Source of the DNA: a virus
DNA: 39,143 bases
IMG/VR virus record: IMGVR_UViG_3300020201_000052
Location: 1-39,143 of that record
Direction: 5' to 3' (one strand)
Part shown: positions 1-7,378 of the stretch, in pieces
Layout of the letters: every line of letters begins with the position of its first letter
How positions within the stretch are numbered: position 1 is the first letter of the stretch
The notes under the pieces: model-generated
The model's database searches: none
Told to the model about the DNA's origin: nothing
The model's input: only the letters and a program-made list of their open reading frames with translations
Position numbers and translations under genes: made by a program

Positions 1-2
1 AG

Positions 3-578
3 CCCCTCGCGGCACCCGCGCGGATCCAACAGGCGGTACAGCCCGCCACGGCATCCTCGATCTTCGCTGGCGTCGAGCAAGCGAGGGTGATGACTGGATC
101 GAACTACGTCCGCGACGGACGCTACTTCGCACTCGTCAATCGAGTGAAGGAGGGTAAGAACCGCAACAACGTCGGTTTCGTGGCGATCGAGATGACGATC
201 CTCGTGATCCTGCCCGGCATGGATGCCATGCACCGTGAGGGCGAAGAGGTCTCGCACCTCCTCAGCTCGAACAAGCCCGTCTACTTCCTGTCAGACCTGA
301 AAAAGTTCATCGCGGTCGCAGGCAACGGGACGGTCGATGAGGTGACGCTCGACATCTGTAAGCAAGTCTCCTCGGATGACAATCCGATGGGCGGAACGCT
401 GATCGAGTTCGAAGCCAAGACGATCTTGACCAAGGAGAAGAAGCAAGATTTCACCGTCGTCACCTACAGGCGGACGGTCCCGGCAATCGAGGTCGCGGAG
501 AAGGTGCGTGCGGAGATCGCTGATCAGGTGATGGGCAAGGGCGTCCTCGAAGCCCTCGTCGCCAAGGAAGCGCAGTAG
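3..578 (+). CDS. Putative phage ssDNA-binding or replication-associated protein, 5' end outside the window
   Basis: The frame is open to the left edge, so the gene probably begins outside the window. An ATG at 87 (GTG at 84) lies inside it, but the upstream residues (for example IFAGVEQARV) read as normal coding sequence. The visible part has a beta-rich core (GRYFALVNRVKEG, VGFVAIEMTILVIL) followed by a charged helical tail ending in KEAQ. It lies directly before a family A polymerase, where phages often keep their ssDNA-binding protein, and the beta-rich core fits an OB-like fold. I recognise no specific motif, so the function rests on position and general appearance. The coding call is firm; the role is a guess. 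Confidence 0.6.
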   Translation, partial: PLAAPARIQQAVQPATASSIFAGVEQARVMTGSNYVRDGRYFALVNRVKEGKNRNNVGFVAIEMTILVILPGMDAMHREGEEVSHLLSSNKPVYFLSDLKKFIAVAGNGTVDEVTLDICKQVSSDDNPMGGTLIEFEAKTILTKEKKQDFTVVTYRRTVPAIEVAEKVRAEIADQVMGKGVLEALVAKEAQ

Positions 579-593
579 GAGCCAGTCTCGATT

Positions 594-620
594 GAGGGGG
601 CGACATTCGGTCGCCCCCTC
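594..620 (+). terminator. Perfect 11-bp hairpin between the first gene and the polymerase
   Basis: GAGGGGGCGAC (594-604) pairs perfectly with GTCGCCCCCTC (610-620) around a 5-nt loop. No T-run follows, so it may be a weak terminator, a processing site or an mRNA-stabilising 3' structure. The polymerase ribosome-binding site lies about 17 nt downstream. Confidence 0.5.
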
Positions 621-648
621 CCACTACCCTCACTGCAAGGAGGTCCGC

Positions 649-2682
649 ATGAAGCTACTCGCTCTCGACACGGAAACACACCTGATTGGCCCGTGCGCCG
701 TCGCGCCGAAGCTGGTCTGCGTCACCCTCGCCTACGACGATGTGACCGAGATTTATTCCCACGTCGATCCCGACTTGGAAGGGCTCCTCCTTTCGATCCT
801 CCAAGGCGACTACACGATCGTCGGGCAGAACATCGCCTACGACATGGGCGTGATCGCCAGCTACTTCCCGAACCTGATCCTGCCGATCTTCAAGGCGTAC
901 GACGATCAGCGGATCCACTGCACCAGGATCCGTGAGAAGGAGATCGTCCTGGCGCAGACCGGCAATCTGAAGTTCGAGGTGCTGCCCGATGGTGGCAACC
1001 TGCCCAGGAGGTTCTCGCTGCAAGAACTCGCCATGCGTTACTTGGGCGAGGATCTGTCCGACTCGAAGAACGCCGAGGATTCCTGGCGGCTCAACTTCTC
1101 GATGCTCGACGGTCTCCAGACTTCTGAATACCCCGAGGAGGCCAGACAATACGCCATGCGCGACGCGGCGCTGACCCTGCGGGTCTACGAAGCGCAGGCA
1201 TCCGAGTACCCCACGCACGCCTTCCACGCGGCGGTTGACTTCGCGCTGTTCCTCACGACGTGCTACGGCATCGCGATCGATCCCGAGGAACGACAGAAGA
1301 TCGAGGACATGCTCACGGTCGAGCTGTCTCCAGAGAAGACGCGCCTTCTCCTGGCAACCGGCATCCTCGATCCTGGGGAGGATCCTCGGCCCAAGAAAAA
1401 CGGCGAGCTGACCAAGGGCAAGAAGCCCTCGATCAAGCAAGCGCCGCTGCACGCGAAGATCAAGGAGGTCTGCGAAAAGAACGGCATCGAGGTCAAATAC
1501 ACTCCGACCGAGCGGGTGAGCGCCGACGCGGACGTGCTCGATCTGATCGCCCACTTCGATCCGGTGCTAGAGGAGTACGCGCACAGGCAAGCCCTTCAGA
1601 AGCTCGTCACGACAGAGCTGCCCCGGATCAACGCGCCCGTGGTCCACCCGAGCTTCGATGTCTTGAAGGAGTCCGGGCGGGTGTCCTCGATGGCGTCGGA
1701 TCTCTACCCCTCGTGCAACATCCAAAATGTCGATCCTCGTGTTCGTCCTTGTTATATCCCGCGCCCTGGTCATCTGTTTCTCTCGGTCGATTACTCGTCG
1801 ATCGAGCTGGTGACCCTGGCGCAGAAGCTCCTCGATCTCTTCGGTCGATCGCTGCTCGCGAATCTCATCAACGCGGGGATCAACCCGCACGAGTTCCTCG
1901 GGGCGCAGATGGCCTACGCCTTCGTCCCCCACTTCCAGGAGGCGTGCCAGCAAGCGGACCTGTCGAGCCGCGAGGACATCTACCGCGTCTTCCACGAGCT
2001 GAAGAAATCCGACGTTCAGGAGGAGCGGGAGTTCTTCAAGAAGTACCGCACGTTCGCGAAGCCCACTGGCCTCGGATACCCAGGCGGCCTGGGGGCCGAG
2101 ACGTTCGTGACCTACGCGAAGGGCACGTTCGGCGTGGTCATCACGGTGGAGCAAGCGGTCCAGTTCAAGAAGATTTGGTTCGACACCTACCCGGAGATGC
2201 ACGAGTATTTCAAGTGGATCACCTGGAGCTGCAAGGATCCGAACCACCCCGGCGAGTTCGCCTACGTCTCCCCGATGGGAATGCTGCGCTCCAACGTGGG
2301 TTACTGCCCGGCATCCAACGGGGCCGGGATGCAGACCCCGGCAGCCGAGGGCGGGAAGCTGGCCTACTACGAAGCCGTCAGGGCGTGCTTCGATTACGTT
2401 ACTGCCCCAGCCGAGGGCTTGGTTTCACTCTTCGGGTGTCGTCCCCAGGCGTGGATCCACGACGAGATCATGCTGATGATCCCGGACGACGAGTTTTGTC
2501 ACGAAAGGGCCTTGGCTCTCTCGAAGGTCATGGTAGACTGTATGCGTCAGATCACACCTGATGTAGCGGTGACGACGGAGGCCAAGCTGATGCGTCGCTG
2601 GTACAAGGAAGCGGAGTCGGTGTTCGACCAAGCCGGTCGGCTGGTTCCGTGGATACCCCAAACGAAGGAGACACACTCATGA
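649..2682 (+). CDS. polA: Family A (Pol I-like) DNA polymerase with 3'-5' exonuclease
   Basis: This is the replicative polymerase of the phage. The 677-aa protein has an N-terminal proofreading exonuclease: DxE in LALDTET (D7, E9), a second metal Asp in QNIAYD (D65) and YxxxD in YAMRD (near 168-172). The polymerase domain has motif A SVDYSSIEL (D381), motif B from R467 and K471 to a GYPGG stretch, and motif C IHDE (H604, D605). All catalytic residues expected of the family are present. There is no 5' nuclease domain, as is usual in phages. I chose the ATG at 649 because AAGGAGG precedes it at good spacing; a TTG at 592 would add 19 residues translated through the upstream hairpin. The stop overlaps the next gene as ATGA, implying coupled translation. 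Confidence 0.95.
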   Translation: MKLLALDTETHLIGPCAVAPKLVCVTLAYDDVTEIYSHVDPDLEGLLLSILQGDYTIVGQNIAYDMGVIASYFPNLILPIFKAYDDQRIHCTRIREKEIVLAQTGNLKFEVLPDGGNLPRRFSLQELAMRYLGEDLSDSKNAEDSWRLNFSMLDGLQTSEYPEEARQYAMRDAALTLRVYEAQASEYPTHAFHAAVDFALFLTTCYGIAIDPEERQKIEDMLTVELSPEKTRLLLATGILDPGEDPRPKKNGELTKGKKPSIKQAPLHAKIKEVCEKNGIEVKYTPTERVSADADVLDLIAHFDPVLEEYAHRQALQKLVTTELPRINAPVVHPSFDVLKESGRVSSMASDLYPSCNIQNVDPRVRPCYIPRPGHLFLSVDYSSIELVTLAQKLLDLFGRSLLANLINAGINPHEFLGAQMAYAFVPHFQEACQQADLSSREDIYRVFHELKKSDVQEEREFFKKYRTFAKPTGLGYPGGLGAETFVTYAKGTFGVVITVEQAVQFKKIWFDTYPEMHEYFKWITWSCKDPNHPGEFAYVSPMGMLRSNVGYCPASNGAGMQTPAAEGGKLAYYEAVRACFDYVTAPAEGLVSLFGCRPQAWIHDEIMLMIPDDEFCHERALALSKVMVDCMRQITPDVAVTTEAKLMRRWYKEAESVFDQAGRLVPWIPQTKETHS

Positions 2683-3023
2683 GCACGAAGACCATCAAGC
2701 GTCCCGCCAAGCTGAAGCCCGAAGTTTCGAAGCGTTTCAACGAAGACCATCTCGGGGAGATCATCTCCACGAAGGACGTTGCCTTCAGCCGACGGCGCAC
2801 GAGCGAGCACTACATTCCGCTGGTCCAGAAGGTGCTCGGCATGAAGGTCGGGCAGTCGCTTCCGATCAGCGTCCCGGAAGGTTCGAACATCGCGAACTTC
2901 CGTGCGACGGTCGCCGCGACGCTCCGCAAGCGCACGGCGGGGATGCTCGGCAAGAACCGCCTGACGTTCGGCATCACGGGCGACAACCGCCTCGTGGTAA
3001 GCATCGTGCCGAACAAGGACTGA
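2679..3023 (+). CDS. Small basic phage protein of unknown function
   Basis: A 114-aa Lys/Arg-rich protein that I do not recognise. The start at 2679 overlaps the polymerase stop (ATGA) and is preceded by AAGGAG at 2664; a GTG at 2649 would add ten residues but has no comparable site. The middle (LVQKVLGMKVGQSLPISVP) and the C-terminal part, with alternating strands (LTFGITGDNRLVVSIV), suggest a small compact alpha/beta fold. Tight coupling to the polymerase and the basic charge make a DNA-associated replication accessory plausible, but this is inference. A terminator-like hairpin follows at 3051-3079. Confidence 0.75.
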   Translation: MSTKTIKRPAKLKPEVSKRFNEDHLGEIISTKDVAFSRRRTSEHYIPLVQKVLGMKVGQSLPISVPEGSNIANFRATVAATLRKRTAGMLGKNRLTFGITGDNRLVVSIVPNKD

Positions 3024-3050
3024 TCTGATCCGTCGAGGACGCTAGATGTG

Positions 3051-3079
3051 AGAGGGCGGTCCTAGACCGCTCTCTTTTC
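3051..3079 (+). terminator. Rho-independent terminator-like hairpin
   Basis: AGAGGGCGGTC (3051-3061) pairs with GACCGCTCTCT (3065-3075) with one G-U wobble and a 3-nt loop, followed by a T-rich stretch (TTTCTCTT). It sits between the small protein and the DUF6378-like gene. The following ribosome-binding segment (ACTGCAAGGAGG) is the same as that before the polymerase. Confidence 0.65.
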
Positions 3080-3107
3080 TCTTCACCTAACTGCAAGGAG
3101 GCCGAGA

Positions 3108-3404
3108 ATGAGTAAGTGGAACCCAGACCAAGCGCTCGATTGCTTAGGCGAATCGAGCAGTATCGTCAACGGCGATAGGCGAATCGAGTACGGCACCCCG
3201 CTCGACAATCACGAGCGGACGGCGAAGATGTGGACCGCCTATCTCGGGGCACGCATATCTGCCGAAGATGTCTGCATGATGAACATCCTCCAGAAGATCT
3301 CTCGCAACGCCTTCAAGGAGAAGCGGGACAACATCGTGGACATCATCGGCTACGCGGCGAATTACGACTTGGTGAAGCGGGAGCGGGAGTATAGGGGAGA
3401 ATGA
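3108..3404 (+). CDS. DUF6378-like small phage protein
   Basis: A 98-aa protein with the pattern RRIEYGTPLDNHERTAKMW near residues 24-42, then AEDVCMMNILQKISR and DNIVDIIGYAANYD. This order (a 'YG.P..N..R.A..W' stretch, a helix with ILxKIxR, then DNxxDIxGYA) matches a family of small phage proteins of unknown function that I know as DUF6378-like; the Asp and Glu residues on predicted helices recall all-alpha NTP pyrophosphatase-type proteins. A strong AAGGAGG precedes the ATG. The stop overlaps the start of the RuvC gene (ATGA), so the two are probably co-translated. The family resemblance is from memory; the biochemical role is unknown. Confidence 0.75.
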   Translation: MSKWNPDQALDCLGESSSIVNGDRRIEYGTPLDNHERTAKMWTAYLGARISAEDVCMMNILQKISRNAFKEKRDNIVDIIGYAANYDLVKREREYRGE

Positions 3405-4009
3405 GCTACTATCTCGGTATCGACCCGGACCTGCACCACGCCGGGATCGCGTTGCTCAACTCGAAGAGTGGCGAAGGCAGGCTTTGGGTTGCGAAAGCTC
3501 CTAGCAAGCTGAAGGGAGAGGAAGCCAACGTAGCGATGGCGCAGTCCCTACGACATATCGTGCTTGTCTTGGGCTGGGTCGATTCGGTCGATTCGGTCGA
3601 TTCGGTCGAAATTGTCATAGAGTCCCAGAAGATCCGTCCGGGAACTTCCGTGAATCCTCAAGACATCGTGATGCTTGCTCAAGCTGCGGGGGTCGCTGTG
3701 GGAGTCCTTTCTGGCTTGTCTGACAACATCTCCCTGGTACAGCCGCAGGACTGGAAGGGATCCATCCCCAAGGAGGCCCACCACGCAGTCATCCGCGAGC
3801 ACTACCGGATCGAGAAGGGGCAGCTTGGGCCGCACGAGAGCCACTTGCTCGATGCCGTGGGTCTCGCAGCCTGGGGCTGGCTCAGAGACTCACTACCGAG
3901 GTCTCCCGATCGAAACCCTCAGTCAAGGCTTCTAGGTAGTGTGCTATCGAAACAGCGACTAGCTCGTCTACCACGCCTGAGTCTAGAACTTGTTGCCACG
4001 CTCGGGTGA
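3401..4009 (+). CDS. ruvC: RuvC-like Holliday junction resolvase
   Basis: An RNase H-fold nuclease expected to resolve branched DNA before packaging. The 202-aa protein begins YYLGIDPDLHHAGIALL, the typical RuvC first strand with catalytic D8. The second acidic residue lies in EIVIESQK (E74), and the last acidic cluster is HESHLLDAVGLAAWG (H145, D151). Just before the E74 strand there is an in-frame run of three VDS units encoded by a 9-bp tandem repeat (3581-3607). The last ~40 codons overlap the converging minus-strand gene and are rich in Arg/Ser/Leu; they come after the conserved core and may be dispensable. Start supported by the ATGA overlap with the upstream gene. Confidence 0.85.
   Translation: MSYYLGIDPDLHHAGIALLNSKSGEGRLWVAKAPSKLKGEEANVAMAQSLRHIVLVLGWVDSVDSVDSVEIVIESQKIRPGTSVNPQDIVMLAQAAGVAVGVLSGLSDNISLVQPQDWKGSIPKEAHHAVIREHYRIEKGQLGPHESHLLDAVGLAAWGWLRDSLPRSPDRNPQSRLLGSVLSKQRLARLPRLSLELVATLG
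3581..3607 (+). repeat. 9-bp tandem repeat inside ruvC
   Basis: Three exact head-to-tail copies of GATTCGGTC, flanked by partial copies (GGTC before, GA after). The unit keeps the frame and encodes Val-Asp-Ser. Copy-number change would add or remove three residues without a frameshift. Confidence 0.9.
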
Positions 4010-4442
4010 AGAAGAACTCGCCAGCGACCGGACCAACGCTGCGGGTGACCACCATGATCGGTGGGGCACCCGCCTTCTTTCGCACTCGGTTCTCCTCGCG
4101 GAAGAGCTTGTATTCGTCCGTAGATAGCGATTTGCGATCTCCGCGCGTCTTCGGGTAGTTCGTACCGTAGCTCGTGCGCGGATCGTCCCGACGATCAGGG
4201 AAGAAGATCATGTATTTCCCTGCCGGGAGGTCGATCCGCTTTCGTCCATCGTGGACGAACTTGGCCCAGAAGTAGGGCAGCTTCAGCGTGATCTTCGCCA
4301 CGCCTCCAGGGACCCCGATGTCCACTTCGAACGTCAGCTCGCGCCGCAGCGTCGCGGAGCCCATGAGCCCCGTGGACTCCAACTGCACGATGTCCCCAAT
4401 CGCCTTGTAGGTGGTCTCCTTGACGCGATCGAGCAGGGTCAT
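3882..4442 (-). CDS. Putative head-tail/minor tail protein (HK97 gp10-like by position)
   Basis: A 186-aa protein starting 2 nt after the portal stop, so the two are one transcriptional unit. Central features are LPYFWAKFVHDGRKRID, then a Lys/Arg-rich stretch, and near the end FFFTRAWQQVLDSG. A 'surface, H-G-R, ..., FF..A' layout recalls HK97 gp10-type neck or tail-completion proteins, in which the chain binds the tail terminator region. I could not match it with certainty. It runs convergently into ruvC and the coding regions overlap by 128 nt at their 3' ends, which is unusual for phages. The minus frame uses normal codons throughout, so I consider both genes real. Confidence 0.65.
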   Translation of the reverse strand: MTLLDRVKETTYKAIGDIVQLESTGLMGSATLRRELTFEVDIGVPGGVAKITLKLPYFWAKFVHDGRKRIDLPAGKYMIFFPDRRDDPRTSYGTNYPKTRGDRKSLSTDEYKLFREENRVRKKAGAPPIMVVTRSVGPVAGEFFFTRAWQQVLDSGVVDELVAVSIAHYLEALTEGFDRETSVVSL

Positions 4443-4444
4443 CC

Positions 4445-5845
4445 TCAGTCCTTCACGCCCGCTGAGAGGTCGCGCCCGCTGGCCGAGGCAGCGGGCGTCC
4501 GCATCCGGCTCATCGTGTCCATCTCCTTGAGCCCTGGGGCAGCGCCGGTCGTCTGCGCGCCCATGCCGAGCGGGATCTCCTCGGTGACTTTCTTGAACAC
4601 GAAGTCAGCCTTCTTGAGCCCGAGGCCGCTGTTGTGCTCCTTGTTGCCCAGGGTCGAGCCGAGGATCGCAGTGAACGTGACTTGCTCAGGACCGATCACG
4701 AGCACCTGGAAGGCCAGGAGCGCGTTCGGCAGCTCGTTGACCGCACCGAGCTTGCCAGAGATCTGAATGCCTGCCAGGAGCGGGGGCGTCCTGTGCGCGG
4801 TCACGATGTCGAGCGAGAGCGCCTCGCGCAGATCCGAGAGCCCGGCGCTGCCTGCGTCCTCCATCGCGAGCTTCTCGACTTGGATCTTGGCAAGCTCTGA
4901 ATCGACGTTGATCGCCATCGTCTTGTGCTGGTTACCCAAGCCGATCGTGTTCTGGATCCCGTTCTCGATCTTCTCCCACGTCTTGCCATCGATCTTCGCG
5001 CCCGAGATGAACAGGATGAACTCAGGCACGCCTCGGTTGAGGAAGAAGTCGTACCGCTCCTGCGTCATCATCTGCACCAGCTCGATGCTGGCAACCGCCG
5101 AGAGCCAGTCAGGGAAGCCGTACCAGCGCGACATCGACGTGCGGCGCGCGAAGTGGATGATCTCGCTGCGCTCCGAAGGTGTGCCGTAGCTGTTGTAGAC
5201 GCTTCGATAGTCAACGGTGGTGTCGGGTACGCCGTTGCTGTCAACCGATTCGCCGTTCAAGCGTGCGAGGAATTCTTCCAGCTCCCCGTAAGGAGCCATG
5301 ACCCTCGGGGAAGATCCTTCGCCTCCGCTCTCTCCTACGATGTAGTGGCGGCGGTACTCGATGTCCTCGATGCACACCTTCACCGTTGCAGCCGGAACGT
5401 GGTGGAGGCCCTTGACCTTGCCGCCATCGTCACGAACGACTTCCATATAACCGTTGCCTACCTGCCAGTAATCCTCAGCAACGCTGTCCAGCACTTCCAT
5501 GAACGTGCTGTCGCACAACGGATCCAACAGGTCGGTAGCTTTGTCCGTCGTGAATCCGAGTCCGGTCATCGCTCTCGACTTCGCTTCGATGCACGTCGAG
5601 TGGTGTACGTTCTGGTTCTTGAACGCGATGGCCGCAGCCATGTTGAAGGGGTGCTCCTTCACTCCAAGGTTCACGCCCTGGTCACTCGCCTGATCGGGCC
5701 GGTCCTCGGGAGAGTGCGTCTTGAAGAGCACCTCGGCCCAAGTCTTCATTCCCTCCTTGGCAGTCGAATCGAAGATGTCGCGGTGCTCGCTGTGCCCTCT
5801 TACGACCCGGACCTCAGTGGTTTCCGTGCTACCCGTATCACTCAT
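4445..5845 (-). CDS. Portal protein
   Basis: A 466-aa protein of the phage portal family, forming the dodecameric channel through which DNA enters the head. Diagnostic parts are FNMAAAIAFKNQNVHHSTC near the N-terminus, DYWQVGNGYMEVVRD (the 'GN.Y.E' strand of portals), HHVPAATVKV, then HFARRTSMSRWYGFPDW, and a long C-terminal helical segment (TAHRTPPLLAGI). Length fits PBSX/HK97-type portals. It is on the minus strand, divergent from the protease gene (58-nt gap), while capsid and tail genes are on the plus strand and the terminase is 24 kb away. A short AGGAAG lies upstream of the ATG. Confidence 0.9.
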   Translation of the reverse strand: MSDTGSTETTEVRVVRGHSEHRDIFDSTAKEGMKTWAEVLFKTHSPEDRPDQASDQGVNLGVKEHPFNMAAAIAFKNQNVHHSTCIEAKSRAMTGLGFTTDKATDLLDPLCDSTFMEVLDSVAEDYWQVGNGYMEVVRDDGGKVKGLHHVPAATVKVCIEDIEYRRHYIVGESGGEGSSPRVMAPYGELEEFLARLNGESVDSNGVPDTTVDYRSVYNSYGTPSERSEIIHFARRTSMSRWYGFPDWLSAVASIELVQMMTQERYDFFLNRGVPEFILFISGAKIDGKTWEKIENGIQNTIGLGNQHKTMAINVDSELAKIQVEKLAMEDAGSAGLSDLREALSLDIVTAHRTPPLLAGIQISGKLGAVNELPNALLAFQVLVIGPEQVTFTAILGSTLGNKEHNSGLGLKKADFVFKKVTEEIPLGMGAQTTGAAPGLKEMDTMSRMRTPAASASGRDLSAGVKD

Positions 5846-5903
5846 CGGTGCTTCCTAGACGCGGGGCCTTGCATTGCAACGCAAACCCTAACATCCTCAG
5901 ATC
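5846..5903. promoter_or_regulatory. Divergent intergenic region between portal and protease genes
   Basis: Only 58 bp separate the two divergent start codons, so promoters for both directions must lie here or within the flanking genes. It contains an inverted repeat-like patch, TTGCATTGCAACGCAA. No clear -10/-35 pairs were recognised. Confidence 0.35.
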
Positions 5904-6941
5904 ATGCGGCGCATCAAAAAGGTCACGGTCAAGTGCCTGAGCCTGTGCAAGCGCGGGGCCAACCAGCTTCCAGTGCTCTACAAGGCCGAAGACGGCACCG
6001 TGGAGATCCAGACGCTCACGAAAGCCCTCCCTGACTTCGAGGAGCGTGGCGAGCTGCTCGTGGTGGGCTACGCCCCCGAGCACCGAGACAGCCAGGGCGA
6101 CATCGCGGACGCTGCCGTGTGCAAGGAGATGGCCCACACCTTCATGCACGAGGGCGCGAACCTCGACATCCGCCACGACGGCAACCTGATCTCGCGCGAG
6201 CGCGCGTTCGTGGCCGAATCCTTCATCATCCAGAAGGACGATCCCCGCTTCGTTGACTTCAAGGACTACTCCGGCAAGCCGGTAGACGTCACGAACGGCT
6301 GGGGCGCGCTCATCAAGATCGAAGACAAGGAACTTCGAAAACTCTTCAAGTCCGAAGGGTGGAACGGAGTTTCGTTGAGTGGTCCTGCCGAACTAGAACC
6401 CGACGATTCGGTGCGTAAGGCGCTGGATCACTTCAGACAGTCACAGGAGTATGAAATGAAGCCCGAAGAACTGGCGGAAGTTCTGCGAAAGAACAACGAG
6501 GCGCTCGTAGCGGCTCTCCGTCCCGCGCCTGTCGCGCCCGCCGCACCTACCATCGCTGATCCCTCGGCTCCTTCCTTCACGGGCGATCCGCTCAAGAAGG
6601 AAGACGTGGAGAAGTACGCGCGCGAGCTGAAGTCGTACCAGCTTCGCAAGAGCGTGGACTGGAAGGACACCAACGCCGTCGATGCGTACCTCGCGACGCT
6701 CACGAAGGGTCCTGGCGATGACGACGATGACGACGTTGCCGACGATGCGGACGACGACGCACCCGCTCCGAAGGTCAAGAAGGAGCAACGTCGCAGCGAT
6801 CAGCCGACCACGGACGGCGCGCGTCGCAAGTCGAAGGTGCCCGAGGAGATGCAGGGCATGAATCTTTCCAAGGAAGAACTCGAAGGCTTCGAAATCGGTA
6901 AGCGGATGGCTGACTGGGCCAACACGCAAGGAGTGAAGTGA
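5904..6941 (+). CDS. XkdF-like prohead protease fused to a scaffolding domain
   Basis: A 345-aa two-part protein. Residues ~45-165 resemble XkdF-type serine proteases: PEHRDSQGDIADAAV, then LDIRHDG (H91 probable catalytic His), VAESFIIQKDD, and WNGVSLSG (S157 probable nucleophile). Residues ~185-345 are highly charged, with a Pro/Ala linker, an Asp-rich run near 273-290 and a helical end, as expected of a scaffold that is digested during head maturation. The ATG at 5904 is the first start after an in-frame stop; it lacks a good Shine-Dalgarno. An internal start at 6456 could yield the scaffold alone. The gene lies just before the decoration and capsid genes, the usual position. Confidence 0.85.
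   Translation: MRRIKKVTVKCLSLCKRGANQLPVLYKAEDGTVEIQTLTKALPDFEERGELLVVGYAPEHRDSQGDIADAAVCKEMAHTFMHEGANLDIRHDGNLISRERAFVAESFIIQKDDPRFVDFKDYSGKPVDVTNGWGALIKIEDKELRKLFKSEGWNGVSLSGPAELEPDDSVRKALDHFRQSQEYEMKPEELAEVLRKNNEALVAALRPAPVAPAAPTIADPSAPSFTGDPLKKEDVEKYARELKSYQLRKSVDWKDTNAVDAYLATLTKGPGDDDDDDVADDADDDAPAPKVKKEQRRSDQPTTDGARRKSKVPEEMQGMNLSKEELEGFEIGKRMADWANTQGVK
6456..6941 (+). CDS. Scaffolding protein from an internal in-frame start
   Basis: In the protease gene, CAGGAG (6444-6449) sits 6 nt before an in-frame ATG at 6456 (M185). This site looks stronger than that of the full-length gene. Translation would give a 161-aa protein (MKPEELAEVLRKNNEAL...) made only of the charged scaffold part. Nested scaffold genes of this kind are known from lambda (C/Nu3). 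The ribosome site and frame are seen; use of the start is inferred. Confidence 0.6.
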   Translation: MKPEELAEVLRKNNEALVAALRPAPVAPAAPTIADPSAPSFTGDPLKKEDVEKYARELKSYQLRKSVDWKDTNAVDAYLATLTKGPGDDDDDDVADDADDDAPAPKVKKEQRRSDQPTTDGARRKSKVPEEMQGMNLSKEELEGFEIGKRMADWANTQGVK

Positions 6942-6945
6942 TCCC

Positions 6946-7347
6946 ATGGCATACGCAGTCAACAACCTCGTTTCGGCAGCCACCACGCGCGGCCCCTCGC
7001 TTCGGGTCATCCCGATCTCGATCCACCCGAAGACCCTCGCCAACGTCGCAGCGGCTCCGCTCTATCCGACGCTGACGCCGATGGCGTTCAACACGGCCAC
7101 GGGCTTCTGGGTTGTCTGGGCTACCGGCGGCGCGAACGGCACGGGCTCGATCGGCGGCTTCCTCGCGGAACCGACGCAGACGGACGCCGTGGGCGAAGTG
7201 CTCGCCAACATGCTCATGGAAGCCAAGATCCACGCTGGGGACATCCCCACGCCTGCGGGTCAAACGCTCGCCAACCTTCGAATCGCTCTCCGAGTGGGGA
7301 TGCGCGCTCTCGGCTTCGACATCAGCGGCCTCGATGATGTCCACTAA
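6946..7347 (+). CDS. Probable head decoration protein
   Basis: A 133-aa protein, beta-rich and Gly/Ala-rich, starting 5 nt after the protease stop. The central part TGSIGGFLAEPTQTDAVGEV, followed by MEAKIHAGDI, has the look of small lambda gpD-type or similar capsid-stabilising proteins, whose genes lie between the protease/scaffold and the major capsid gene. It is assigned mostly by position, with size and composition agreeing. It ends with TAA, showing that TAA is a normal stop here. Confidence 0.7.
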   Translation: MAYAVNNLVSAATTRGPSLRVIPISIHPKTLANVAAAPLYPTLTPMAFNTATGFWVVWATGGANGTGSIGGFLAEPTQTDAVGEVLANMLMEAKIHAGDIPTPAGQTLANLRIALRVGMRALGFDISGLDDVH

Positions 7348-7378
7348 CCGCACACCCAACTAGGAAACAACAACCAAC

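Noticed and set aside
592-648. TTG at 592 as the polymerase start
   Set aside because: It would translate through the perfect hairpin; the ATG at 649 has a strong AAGGAGG.
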